The notes beneath the pieces are model-generated. The model was not told where the DNA came from and did no database searches. It saw nothing but the letters and a program-made list of their open reading frames with translations. DNA of 46,129 bases, from positions 1-46,129 of the forward strand of contig CAJUCX010000004.1 in NCBI GenBank assembly GCA_910585195.1, in the 5' to 3' direction. The translations under genes and the position numbers were made by a program. Shown piece by piece: positions 35,287 to 42,580 of the stretch (the first letter of the stretch is position 1; every line of letters starts with the position of its first letter). Source of the DNA: an uncultured Christensenellaceae bacterium (GTDB lineage Bacteria; Bacillota; Clostridia; Christensenellales; CAG-314).

Positions 35287-36459
35287 TCACTTCTCGGTTA
35301 TGCCTGTTATTTTTGCCTGTCCCGACGGTTTATTGCAGATAAGGTCGGCATATTTAACAAGTGTCGCGGTGTATACCGGCTTGTTTGCCAACTGTTTGAT
35401 TACTCTGCCGTCGTCCCCTTCGAGCCAACGCCAATCGCAAAGTTGATGCAAGTTAAACTCGTCGGTATTCAATATGTACATAGTGCCTTTAGGTGCAAAC
35501 CTGTCGCTTACAAGCGGAATGCCGTTGTAGGAAATTGCCTTGTAACCGCCTGCAAGATTCATAACGTCTACGTTTGTGCGGCTTGACGTCAGATACTCTT
35601 GATAAGCGCGCTTTACGCCGAAAGGACAAACTATAAAGTTTGCGGTACTGCCGGAAACTTCTTCCAAAGTATCTATTGCTTTTTGAATAGTTACGTCGTC
35701 AATCTTACCGCTTGCCGCAGCAAAAGTTTTTGGAGCCAGCCATTTGTTTTGGCTTCTGTCAAGTCCGTAAAGTTGCGCGCTGTTGCCGAAGATTGCGCCA
35801 AGACCTGTAAGTTCGTTGTTATAACTGCCTTGCACCGTCAAAATATTGCCGGCGGTTACCGTACCCGAAGCAATGGCGTTGCCGGAAATCGTAACGGTTT
35901 TTTCTTCTCTGTCTATCGTCAAAATTCTTCTGGCATTTATGCCCGTAGAACCGCCGTTTGCCGTAAGCACGTCTATAACCATACCCTCCATAAGGTTGGT
36001 AACTTCGTCTACGGTTATTTCGCTGCCGTCAACCGCCGCAACCGTTGTAAGTTTGCCGCTGCCGTCGCCGTAAAGCATACGACCGAAGTTGAATTTGCTT
36101 GCTTTAAGCAAACCTTCCATCTCTGCGGAAAGCATATTTACAAACGCGCCTGAATTGTTTTGCGACGCCCTAATTGCCTTGTCGGAAATTTCTATCGTGC
36201 CGTAAAGGTTTTTAAGCGTTAGCACAAACTGCGCGTAATTGTTTTGTGCAGACGACGGCAAATCGCCGGTTTCTGTACCTGCGCCTATGCCGCCGTTTAT
36301 CCCGAAAGGCGCAAGTTTTCTTATTTCTTTGCCCCATACGTCGCTTGAAGTTTGTTCTATCATAGCCAACAGTGGGTTGGCATTTGTATTAAGTTGGTCG
36401 GAAACCACGCCCAGATATAACGTTTTGAGGGCGTTTTCCGCACTTTGTAATGTAACCAT
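35287..36459 (-). CDS. Major capsid protein, HK97-like fold
   Basis: The gene encodes 390 residues from the ATG at 36459 after AAAGGAG. The sequence has the look of Firmicutes-phage capsids: an N-terminal helix, KNLYGTIEISDKAIRAS near 85, a beta-rich insertion (residues about 125-215), and the late NFIVCPFGVKRAYQEYL, SYNGIPLVSDRFAPKG and DWRWLEGDD segments that match the A-domain and P-domain edges. It lies after portal and scaffold as expected. There is no protease gene; a separate scaffold is used instead, as in P22-like phages. Confidence 0.82.
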   Translation of the reverse strand: MVTLQSAENALKTLYLGVVSDQLNTNANPLLAMIEQTSSDVWGKEIRKLAPFGINGGIGAGTETGDLPSSAQNNYAQFVLTLKNLYGTIEISDKAIRASQNNSGAFVNMLSAEMEGLLKASKFNFGRMLYGDGSGKLTTVAAVDGSEITVDEVTNLMEGMVIDVLTANGGSTGINARRILTIDREEKTVTISGNAIASGTVTAGNILTVQGSYNNELTGLGAIFGNSAQLYGLDRSQNKWLAPKTFAAASGKIDDVTIQKAIDTLEEVSGSTANFIVCPFGVKRAYQEYLTSSRTNVDVMNLAGGYKAISYNGIPLVSDRFAPKGTMYILNTDEFNLHQLCDWRWLEGDDGRVIKQLANKPVYTATLVKYADLICNKPSGQAKITGITEK

Positions 36460-36492
36460 TTTTTCTCCTTTGTCTTGTTTATATTTCAGCAC

Positions 36493-36577
36493 CCCGACTG
36501 CACGCAGTCGGGTTATTTAACAACCTATTTTGTTGCAAGCAGGCTGTTTGGCAACTCTTTTATATGCAAAAAGAGTT
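36493..36577 (-). other. Two hairpins between scaffold and capsid genes
   Basis: CCCGACTGC/GCAGTCGGG (36493-36512, 2-base loop) and AACTCTTTT/AAAAGAGTT (36553-36577) lie in the 116-base gap between scaffold and capsid. Neither has a T tail on the minus strand, so they are not terminators. They could protect or process the capsid mRNA, which must be made in excess. Confidence 0.5.
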
Positions 36578-37130
36578 ACTTACCAAAAAATTTTTCCGCA
36601 AGCCTTGACGCTTCTTTAATCGTCTTTGGCTTTTTAGGCGGAGTAAGCGAAATTGCACCCGCCATACTGTTTATGGTGCGCGGCAACTCGCTTTTAGACA
36701 GAAAATCTATATAGCGCTGCAAAATTTCTCTCGTGATATCTCCGTTTTGCAAAATATGACGCTCTACAAAATCTCTGTCGGACAAAATTTGTTGCGGATT
36801 AAACTTGCCGTTCGATTGCTCGGGGTTGTCAACGGTCGCGTCTTCCGCATTTTTCGTCGGGACTTCATGCATAAGGTTATCCGACGGCGTTTCCTGCGGT
36901 GAAGTTTCTTCATTGTCGCAAGGCAGCGTTTTTTCGTCGCAGGACTGCAATTCGTTATCGTCAAATAATGAGTTGCCGTCCTGCGACAATCTTTCCAACT
37001 GTTTTAATTTTTGGCTTTTTTTGGTAAACTCTTTTTCCAAATTTTCATACGCGGTCAAAAGCGCGGCGGCGTCTGCAAATTTGCCGTATTTTTTTGTATT
37101 TTCTTCTGTGATAATTTCTCTGTTATTCAC
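36576..37130 (-). CDS. Phage scaffolding protein
   Basis: This 184-residue acidic protein has a short coiled coil (EKEFTKKSQKLKQLERL, near 35-50), a long disordered acidic middle and a basic C-terminus (PKKPKTIKEASRLAEKFFGK), which in known scaffolds binds the capsid shell. It overlaps the portal gene by 8 bases and precedes the capsid gene. Sequence alone would not name it; the call rests on charge pattern and position. Confidence 0.68.
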   Translation of the reverse strand: MNNREIITEENTKKYGKFADAAALLTAYENLEKEFTKKSQKLKQLERLSQDGNSLFDDNELQSCDEKTLPCDNEETSPQETPSDNLMHEVPTKNAEDATVDNPEQSNGKFNPQQILSDRDFVERHILQNGDITREILQRYIDFLSKSELPRTINSMAGAISLTPPKKPKTIKEASRLAEKFFGK

Positions 37131-38970
37131 TTGCTTTCTCCTTCAATTTGCTTTTGTGTTTTGCGATATGCGCAAGAACTCTGTCGGTTTGTTCTTTGTT
37201 GAGTTTTTTGCCTTCGTCTGTCAGCAAAAACCTAATATGCTCGTCCAAATGCAACTCGTCATCGTCTATCTCGATAGGTTCCGATGCGCGGTCAAGCAAA
37301 ATCAAGTTTTCTTCTTCCGCTCTGTTGCGGTGCAAAGTCGACAGCGGTTGAGCGTCCGCCCAATTTGAAAAACCCGCAAGTTTCAAAATCTGCAACTTTA
37401 TACTTTCGGACAGTTTGCCGTCTTTGTCGTAAAACACTCCGCGTGAAAGCAAGTCGAACATCATACTGCGTTTTTCGCTTACGGTATCGTTTACTTCGTT
37501 TTGTGTATCCAAAATCACCTTGTCGCTTACCACGTCGTCGGCGGTAAAATAAAAGGACTTTACGCTTTTGTCGTCGTCCACTATTTTTGCAAACCTAGGC
37601 GTCAACGCAAACTGACGGAATAGTCGCAAAATCATCTGCGCCGTTTCTTTAACGGCGTTTCTTATTTCTCCCGAAGTTGCGGCAAGCCTTGCGTCGTCTT
37701 GATTGATGAGCAAATTCAACGCTACGCCGCTGGTTACGTTTGTAGGTGTTGCAGAGTTTCGACTTAGTTCGCTCGTGCCGGAAATTACCATGAATTCGTT
37801 TATCAGCCGTTCTTCTTCCGCCAAAAAGTCTGACGGAATGGACCCGCAATCCATAATTTTAGGCGCCTCGCTGCCTTGTCTGTAAATAAGCACCTTGCCG
37901 GGGGACAAGCCCTCTTCGCTTAAATTGTCCACGTCTACAGAGCCGTCTTCCACCGTCAGCACACCGGTTGCAATTCTGTTTAGAAACTCGTGCTTGCGGT
38001 TTTTTACGGCATTGTACGACCGCTGTATAGGTATAAGCCTTTCTATAATGCTCGTTCCCCAAAAGCAGCCCGCCGCCGTCTGCGACTGCTGCCGCACAAA
38101 CGGAAAACCCCTTTCGCCGTTTTCTCTGTTAATGTAAGGCAAATCGCCGCAATACAACAATTTGTCGCCTGCTACGATAACAAGCCTTCCGTTCGGATAT
38201 TTTACGCTAGGTCTTTCGTACTTTTCTATAACCATTACCTGCCCGTGCTTGCACTGCGACACGACGTTCGGCACCGTCGTATTGTAACCGTATCCGCCTA
38301 TATTTGCACCGTCCAATGCAAATATGCGCAAATCCTTGCCCTTGACTTCCGCACCCCAAACGTCTTTTACTTCTTGTACGGAGTAGGCTTTGGCGTGAAT
38401 TATCGACTCGCATTCGTCAACCGTCGAAGTAACGTTGCTGTCGGGATAAATTTCAAACGGCGGACAAACCGACACGTCGATATCCCCTTCAAACACGCTT
38501 TTGCCGTCTGCCGAAACGCCCAACTTTTTGCCTTTTGCGCCGTCCCACGTTATTTTGTAAAACGCAGTGCCGCAGGTTTCGCTCCACGCAGTGGCTTGCG
38601 AAATTTTTTGCGGAAGGTTTACGCTTTCTTCCGTAGCCGTCAAAATTTTGTCCGATACCTGCGCCGCTTTAATGTCATCCTCGTTGCTTGATGACGGCAT
38701 AACCGTCATTTTAGGGCGAATGCGCTCCAACTTGGCGATGCGCGTTTCCATAATAGGCGCAATGTGATTGTATGCTTCTCTCTCCTGCCAATAAAAATAT
38801 TTTTCGTCTTGCTCTATCTCGCCCTTTCCCGATACGTTGCAAAATTGATTGCCCATAAGAAAGTTCATATTAAGCTGCCAGACAAGTTCGTACGGTCGTC
38901 GCATTTCACGCCGCGCCGCAAAATCTTCGTTTACTTCTCTGACAAGTTCTTCGTAAAATTTATCTGTCAA
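37123..38970 (-). CDS. Phage portal protein
   Basis: This 615-residue protein forms the DNA gate of the capsid. The N-terminus has RPYELVWQLNMNFLMGNQF, then YNHIAPIMETRIAKLERIRP, as in large P22-like portals. A long helix (RLINEFMVISGTSELSRNS) and a stretch ASGVALNLLINQDDARLA-like segment form the clip and tunnel region. The charged helical C-terminus (LLTDEGKKLNKEQTDRVLAH) follows. Length and place right after terminase fit. Confidence 0.86.
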   Translation of the reverse strand: MTDKFYEELVREVNEDFAARREMRRPYELVWQLNMNFLMGNQFCNVSGKGEIEQDEKYFYWQEREAYNHIAPIMETRIAKLERIRPKMTVMPSSSNEDDIKAAQVSDKILTATEESVNLPQKISQATAWSETCGTAFYKITWDGAKGKKLGVSADGKSVFEGDIDVSVCPPFEIYPDSNVTSTVDECESIIHAKAYSVQEVKDVWGAEVKGKDLRIFALDGANIGGYGYNTTVPNVVSQCKHGQVMVIEKYERPSVKYPNGRLVIVAGDKLLYCGDLPYINRENGERGFPFVRQQSQTAAGCFWGTSIIERLIPIQRSYNAVKNRKHEFLNRIATGVLTVEDGSVDVDNLSEEGLSPGKVLIYRQGSEAPKIMDCGSIPSDFLAEEERLINEFMVISGTSELSRNSATPTNVTSGVALNLLINQDDARLAATSGEIRNAVKETAQMILRLFRQFALTPRFAKIVDDDKSVKSFYFTADDVVSDKVILDTQNEVNDTVSEKRSMMFDLLSRGVFYDKDGKLSESIKLQILKLAGFSNWADAQPLSTLHRNRAEEENLILLDRASEPIEIDDDELHLDEHIRFLLTDEGKKLNKEQTDRVLAHIAKHKSKLKEKASE

Positions 38971-39041
38971 TTATTTCTCCTTTTTCTTTCTGCCGACTAG
39001 CAGCAAGGTTATTTATATTTTTTCTTCAACGGCAAAACCCG

Positions 39042-39335
39042 TTACTTTTCCTTTTTCTTCTTTTTGCCGTTTAACAAGCCCGTCAGTTTTTGTCTTTCGG
39101 CAAAAAGTTCTTCGTCGTCCATTGCGGAAAAATCAAAAGGTTGTTCTCCCGTGATTTCGCACAAAAGTTTTACCGCCGTCAAATCGGGCAGTACTTGTTT
39201 GGTTGTTATTTTGCGTTTTACTATTTTCATTTCGCCGCTGTCTTTGTCGGGCAAAAATTCGTCTACGCATTCTTCCGTCAAATAACCTATCGCCTTTTTC
39301 ACCAAGGCTTCTTTCAACGATTTTTTTATGCTCAT
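39042..39335 (-). CDS. Small phage protein next to terminase
   Basis: This 97-residue basic and helical protein has an ATGA overlap with the terminase gene. It contains EALVKKAIGYLTEECVDEFL and the ending GLLNGKKKKKEK. It is not a recognisable small terminase, although its size and place would allow a packaging role. Confidence 0.6.
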   Translation of the reverse strand: MSIKKSLKEALVKKAIGYLTEECVDEFLPDKDSGEMKIVKRKITTKQVLPDLTAVKLLCEITGEQPFDFSAMDDEELFAERQKLTGLLNGKKKKKEK

Positions 39336-40750
39336 ACGCCAAACCTTGCCTTGCGCATAAGTTTTTCTTTGTCGCGCTGTATCAAAGTTTTGTCGGCAAC
39401 TTGTCTGCTTGCTTCGGGTCTTGATGAAATATAATATCTCAACTCGTCCATACTGTGGTCGTCAATTTTTTTCGGGCAGTCGTTTTCTCCCCACCAATAG
39501 GACTTGATTTCTCTAATCATATTGACGCAGTTTGCAAATATAAAGAGTTTTGGTCTTTTGTCCGCAGACATCAAATAACCTTTAACTCTGTTAATGCCTG
39601 CAAACACGTCTTTGTCTACCTTCGTGTTTACGGCAATGCCGTTTTCGAAAAACAGTTCCGCCACGCTTTTGCTGCTTGCAAGCGTTCTTTGATTTGCCGC
39701 AGAGTCGATTAGCGTGGCGTATCTGCCGAAAGAATCCGTATGCCAGTTTAACCGTCTGCATATCTTTTTTATTTCTTCCGAATGCCAATAAACGTCCTTG
39801 CCCTTTGCATAATGCTCGGCAACTACGTAAACGTTGCCGTCGTAGTCCACTGCATACCAATGACAACTTAACGGATTGTTAAGCCCGGGGTCTATCGATA
39901 ACGTATCCTGCCACTCAAACGGTATATCAAACGGCTCTATAATATGCACCGACGGGTCAAACTCGGGATACACCAGACCGACGCTTGCGTTAAATCTGCC
40001 GTATTTTCTGCTGTTTAAGCCTTCTTCCGACAGACTTTGGGCCATAAGCCGAGTTTCCGTCTTGTCTAAATACGGGTTGTCGTCCCACTCCATAAAGGTG
40101 CACCATACGTCCGAAGAATTATATTTGTTTAAGTAAATTTCGTCGTAGACGAAAGTCAGCCCTTTAAGCGGCGTCATAGTGCCGAATATCTCGCCTTTGC
40201 GGTCCAACACGCGCATTTTGCATTCGTCGTAAATATCTTTTGGAGGTTCTTCGTCAAACCACACGAAGTCCAAACTTGCGCCCTGAAATTTTTCCCGTCC
40301 TGCTTCGCAACTCTTAAAGCCGATTTTGCTTAAACCGCCGTAAACGTTTTTTATCGCTATGTAATCTATAACGCCGTACTCGGGACTGCTTTTTTTGCCG
40401 TAAAGCATTGCTATTTCTTCAATCCAAGTCGGGTCTAAATATGAGAGTATTTTTTGCTGCGCTACGTCCCTTTGCACCTGTGTGGAAAGCGACACCACCC
40501 AGCAACTGACGTCCTTTTTGTTTGCTCTGTAAGGGTGATTTCCCCTTGCAAGCCACACCGTTTCCACCGCGCCGCACTCTGTTTTGCCGCTTCTGTTTCC
40601 GCCGAAAACCCACCTGTTGCGCTTTTGGCATTTGTGAAACTCCATTTGTTTTAAGTGGATTTTGTCTTTGTTATAGTTGTTTATCTTCAAACCTTTTCGG
40701 CGTTCTATCTCACTTTCCACCGCTGCAAGTCTTTGAGAAATTTCTTTCAT
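39332..40750 (-). CDS. terL: Terminase large subunit
   Basis: The gene encodes 472 residues from the ATG at 40750, which has GGGG 8 bases upstream; a longer frame from 40846 would overlap the divergent gene and lacks a binding site. The ATPase Walker A is GGNRSGKT (50-57) and Walker B VWFDEE (163-168). The coupling TMTPLKG is at 191-197. The nuclease domain starts at LSIDPGL (Asp287), with LIDSAANQRTL further on. It cuts and pumps DNA into the capsid. All catalytic motifs look intact. Confidence 0.93.
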   Translation of the reverse strand: MKEISQRLAAVESEIERRKGLKINNYNKDKIHLKQMEFHKCQKRNRWVFGGNRSGKTECGAVETVWLARGNHPYRANKKDVSCWVVSLSTQVQRDVAQQKILSYLDPTWIEEIAMLYGKKSSPEYGVIDYIAIKNVYGGLSKIGFKSCEAGREKFQGASLDFVWFDEEPPKDIYDECKMRVLDRKGEIFGTMTPLKGLTFVYDEIYLNKYNSSDVWCTFMEWDDNPYLDKTETRLMAQSLSEEGLNSRKYGRFNASVGLVYPEFDPSVHIIEPFDIPFEWQDTLSIDPGLNNPLSCHWYAVDYDGNVYVVAEHYAKGKDVYWHSEEIKKICRRLNWHTDSFGRYATLIDSAANQRTLASSKSVAELFFENGIAVNTKVDKDVFAGINRVKGYLMSADKRPKLFIFANCVNMIREIKSYWWGENDCPKKIDDHSMDELRYYISSRPEASRQVADKTLIQRDKEKLMRKARFGV

Positions 40751-40767
40751 TTTGTTTTCCCCACACT

Positions 40768-40797
40768 TTGTTGTTTTTCTACATTTCTTGCTATAAA
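40768..40797 (+). promoter_or_regulatory. Possible promoter of the SH3 protein gene
   Basis: TTGTTG (40768-40773), 18 bases, TATAAA (40792-40797). It lies just upstream of the divergent terL start. The match is only fair. Confidence 0.35.
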
Positions 40798-40844
40798 GCG
40801 AATATCTTTTCTTTTTATACTTGGCTGCACGAGGTGAAAATGCC

Positions 40845-41633
40845 ATGAAAAAAATAATTACCGTTTTTTGTTTTGTTTCTATTTTATTTGTATTTTTGTT
40901 TATACCTGCAAACGGCGTAAGTGCGGAAACGGGCAGTTGGTACAGAGTGGAAAACGACGGCGTCGTGTTTTACAAACAGCCGATTGACTCCGACAGTCAA
41001 AAACTGTTTCTGTTGGAAAAGTCATATTATCTGTTTGCCGCAAGCGCCACAAACGACTTTTTGTACGTTCAGCTTTTTGACAATTACGGCGGTTTTGCCA
41101 AGATAAACGGCTATGTAAAAGCAAGCCAAGTTAAACCTTGCACCGAAGCGCCTATAACGCCCTATTACCCTACGGAAACGCTTACGGTAAATCAATCAAA
41201 CGCGTTGCTTAAAGGCGAACCCAGCATAACAAGCACCGATATAGCCGTAGCGTTGTCAGGTCAAAGCGTATGCTATTACGGCACGGCTTGGCAAAATCCC
41301 GATTGGTATTACGTAAAATATCAGACGGATTTCGGCTACGTGCAAAAAAGACAACTGTCAACTTTGCTTATAGCATTGCACCCTACGCCTATCGTAGTGC
41401 CCGAGCCGGAACAGCCCGACGGCAACGAGCCTGCGCCGGATACCCCTACGGAAGACCCCGCCGCGTCTTCCCCTTGGGAATGGATTTTGATTTTGCTAAT
41501 CTGCATACCTGCGGTAATAATAGTTTTGCTGCTGTTTATGCCGCAAAAAAAGCAAAAGGTAAAAAAGTTTACTCCGCCTAAACCGAAATATATGACGGAA
41601 AGCGACGTATTCGACGACCTTGATTTGCTTTAA
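40845..41633 (+). CDS. Secreted, membrane-anchored protein with two SH3-like domains
   Basis: The gene encodes 262 residues from the ATG at 40845, after GAGGTGA. It has a signal peptide (1-27), then two SH3-like domains (about 30-95 and 110-175, with CYYGTAWQNPDWYYVKYQ). A Pro/Glu linker, one helix (about 210-232) and a cytoplasmic basic tail with PKYMTESDVFDDLDLL follow. The orientation is opposite to all head genes. SH3 domains of this type bind peptidoglycan or sense wall state. It may be a host gene trapped in the module or a phage surface factor. Its counterpart at 42581 has the same C-terminal plan. Confidence 0.8.
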   Translation: MKKIITVFCFVSILFVFLFIPANGVSAETGSWYRVENDGVVFYKQPIDSDSQKLFLLEKSYYLFAASATNDFLYVQLFDNYGGFAKINGYVKASQVKPCTEAPITPYYPTETLTVNQSNALLKGEPSITSTDIAVALSGQSVCYYGTAWQNPDWYYVKYQTDFGYVQKRQLSTLLIALHPTPIVVPEPEQPDGNEPAPDTPTEDPAASSPWEWILILLICIPAVIIVLLLFMPQKKQKVKKFTPPKPKYMTESDVFDDLDLL

Positions 41634-41714
41634 GTATTTTGCAAAACAACGCATTAAAGTCATTTTATCTATTATCAAACAAACTTCTTTGCGCCGTTTT
41701 GCAAAGTCCGACGG

Positions 41715-42194
41715 CTAACTTTCGCTTTCGGGATTGTTTTCTTCCAGTTTAGCGTAAACTGTTTTAAGCCAATTTTGGTCGAAATAATCTTGTTTGAAAG
41801 TTTTGTCGTCAACGCCCCGCAGCAAACACTCTTTGGCAAAACTTGTTTCCGCCCTGTCGAGTTTGCGATAATAAGTTCTCGTGCTTACGTTAAGTTTTTT
41901 TGCCATCGTCTGACGGTTTAGCCTTGCAATATATTTGTCGCAAAGCAAATCGCGCGTTTCCTTATCAAGACAAGCAAAAACTTCGTCGGCAAGCAACTTT
42001 AAGTTTATCAACTTGTTTTTCTTGTTGATAAGCCCGACAATATCTTCTATCTGCTTTTCGGTATTACAAAAACCGCAACCGCTTGAAGAATGCGTAGCAA
42101 GCGCCCTGCGGTAAACCAGTCTGTCTATTTGGCTGACCGTCTTGGCAAGCGAACCGTAAACAACGAGAATTGTTTTTGCAAAAGTTTTATTCAT
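41715..42194 (-). CDS. Phage-type regulator with sigma-like helix-turn-helix
   Basis: This 159-residue protein has the ribosome binding site AAGGAGA. Residues 78-120 (DKETRDLLCDKYIARLNRQ, then MAKKLNVSTRTYYRKL) look like sigma region 4 or an ArpU-type late regulator. A CGFC motif lies at 40-43. It precedes terL in the place where Firmicutes phages keep their late-gene activator or small terminase. I favour an activator for the head operon, but a small terminase role is not excluded. Its promoter is overlapped by a LexA-type box. Confidence 0.7.
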   Translation of the reverse strand: MNKTFAKTILVVYGSLAKTVSQIDRLVYRRALATHSSSGCGFCNTEKQIEDIVGLINKKNKLINLKLLADEVFACLDKETRDLLCDKYIARLNRQTMAKKLNVSTRTYYRKLDRAETSFAKECLLRGVDDKTFKQDYFDQNWLKTVYAKLEENNPESES

Positions 42195-42318
42195 AGTTTC
42201 TCCTTAAAAAATTGCCGTTCAAAACAACCGTCAACGGGGCAAAGACGCTTGTCTTGCTTTTTCGCACTGCTATTATAAAATTGCGCAAGCGCAAAAATCA
42301 ATATTGTGTGCCACTTTT

Positions 42319-42336
42319 TTCGAACATATGTTCGAA
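42319..42336 (-). promoter_or_regulatory. LexA (SOS) box of the regulator gene
   Basis: A perfect 18-bp palindrome, TTCGAACATATGTTCGAA, contains CGAACATATGTTCG, which equals the Gram-positive LexA/DinR consensus CGAACRNRYGTTCG. It starts 7 bases after the -10 box, so it covers the transcription start. Confidence 0.85.
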
Positions 42337-42342
42337 TTTTGT

Positions 42343-42371
42343 ATTATAAGAATAGCACAATACTATGACAA
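42343..42371 (-). promoter_or_regulatory. Promoter of the phage regulator gene
   Basis: On the minus strand, TTGTCA (42371-42366), 17 bases, perfect TATAAT (42348-42343). The LexA box follows directly. The transcript would have a leader of about 140 bases before the regulator start; nothing else is seen in it. Confidence 0.75.
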
Positions 42372-42545
42372 CTGTATGTCAGGTTTCAAAAAAATATAAA
42401 AATAATTAAATTTTCAAAAATAAAGTTTTTCGCCTACAAAACCGTATTCGATACTAACCGCTTTCGCAAAAATGCGTCTTTAACAAATTTCAGCGCTATT
42501 CAAAGTCGCAAATAACGACAAATTTCGTCAAATAATTGCAATCTA

Positions 42546-42574
42546 TTTACTAAAAATAAAAAATTTGCTACAAT
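42546..42574 (+). promoter_or_regulatory. Promoter of the propeller/SH3 gene, apparently leaderless
   Basis: TTTACT (42546-42551), 17 bases, TACAAT (42569-42574), then 6 bases to the ATG. It has the same -35 box as the DUF2974 promoter. The stretch 42372-42545 is AT-rich with no gene. Confidence 0.6.
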
Positions 42575-42580
42575 TTCGTT

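Larger units (their letters stand above)
31835..42371 (-). mobile_element. Podovirus-like head module without integration or lysis genes
   Basis: Regulator, terminase, small protein, portal, scaffold, major capsid, small protein, adaptor, beta-propeller protein and coiled-coil protein lie in order on one strand, many with start-stop overlaps. Upstream of the regulator is a promoter with a LexA-type box. There is no integrase, repressor, replication, holin, endolysin or spike gene in the module, and no tRNA or direct repeat at its ends that I can see. It may be a decayed prophage, a domesticated particle or part of a split phage. One gene (40845) runs on the opposite strand. Confidence 0.75.

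Noticed and set aside
37990..38691. 233-codon plus-strand frame inside the portal gene
   Set aside because: It is antisense to a well-supported portal gene and has a low-complexity basic and aromatic composition.
40751..40846. Longer terminase start at 40846
   Set aside because: It lacks a ribosome binding site and would overlap the start of the divergent SH3 gene; the ATG at 40750 has GGGG at proper distance.
41715..42194. Clear assignment as small terminase
   Set aside because: The helix-turn-helix region looks more like sigma region 4 or ArpU regulators, so a regulator was preferred and the alternative kept open.
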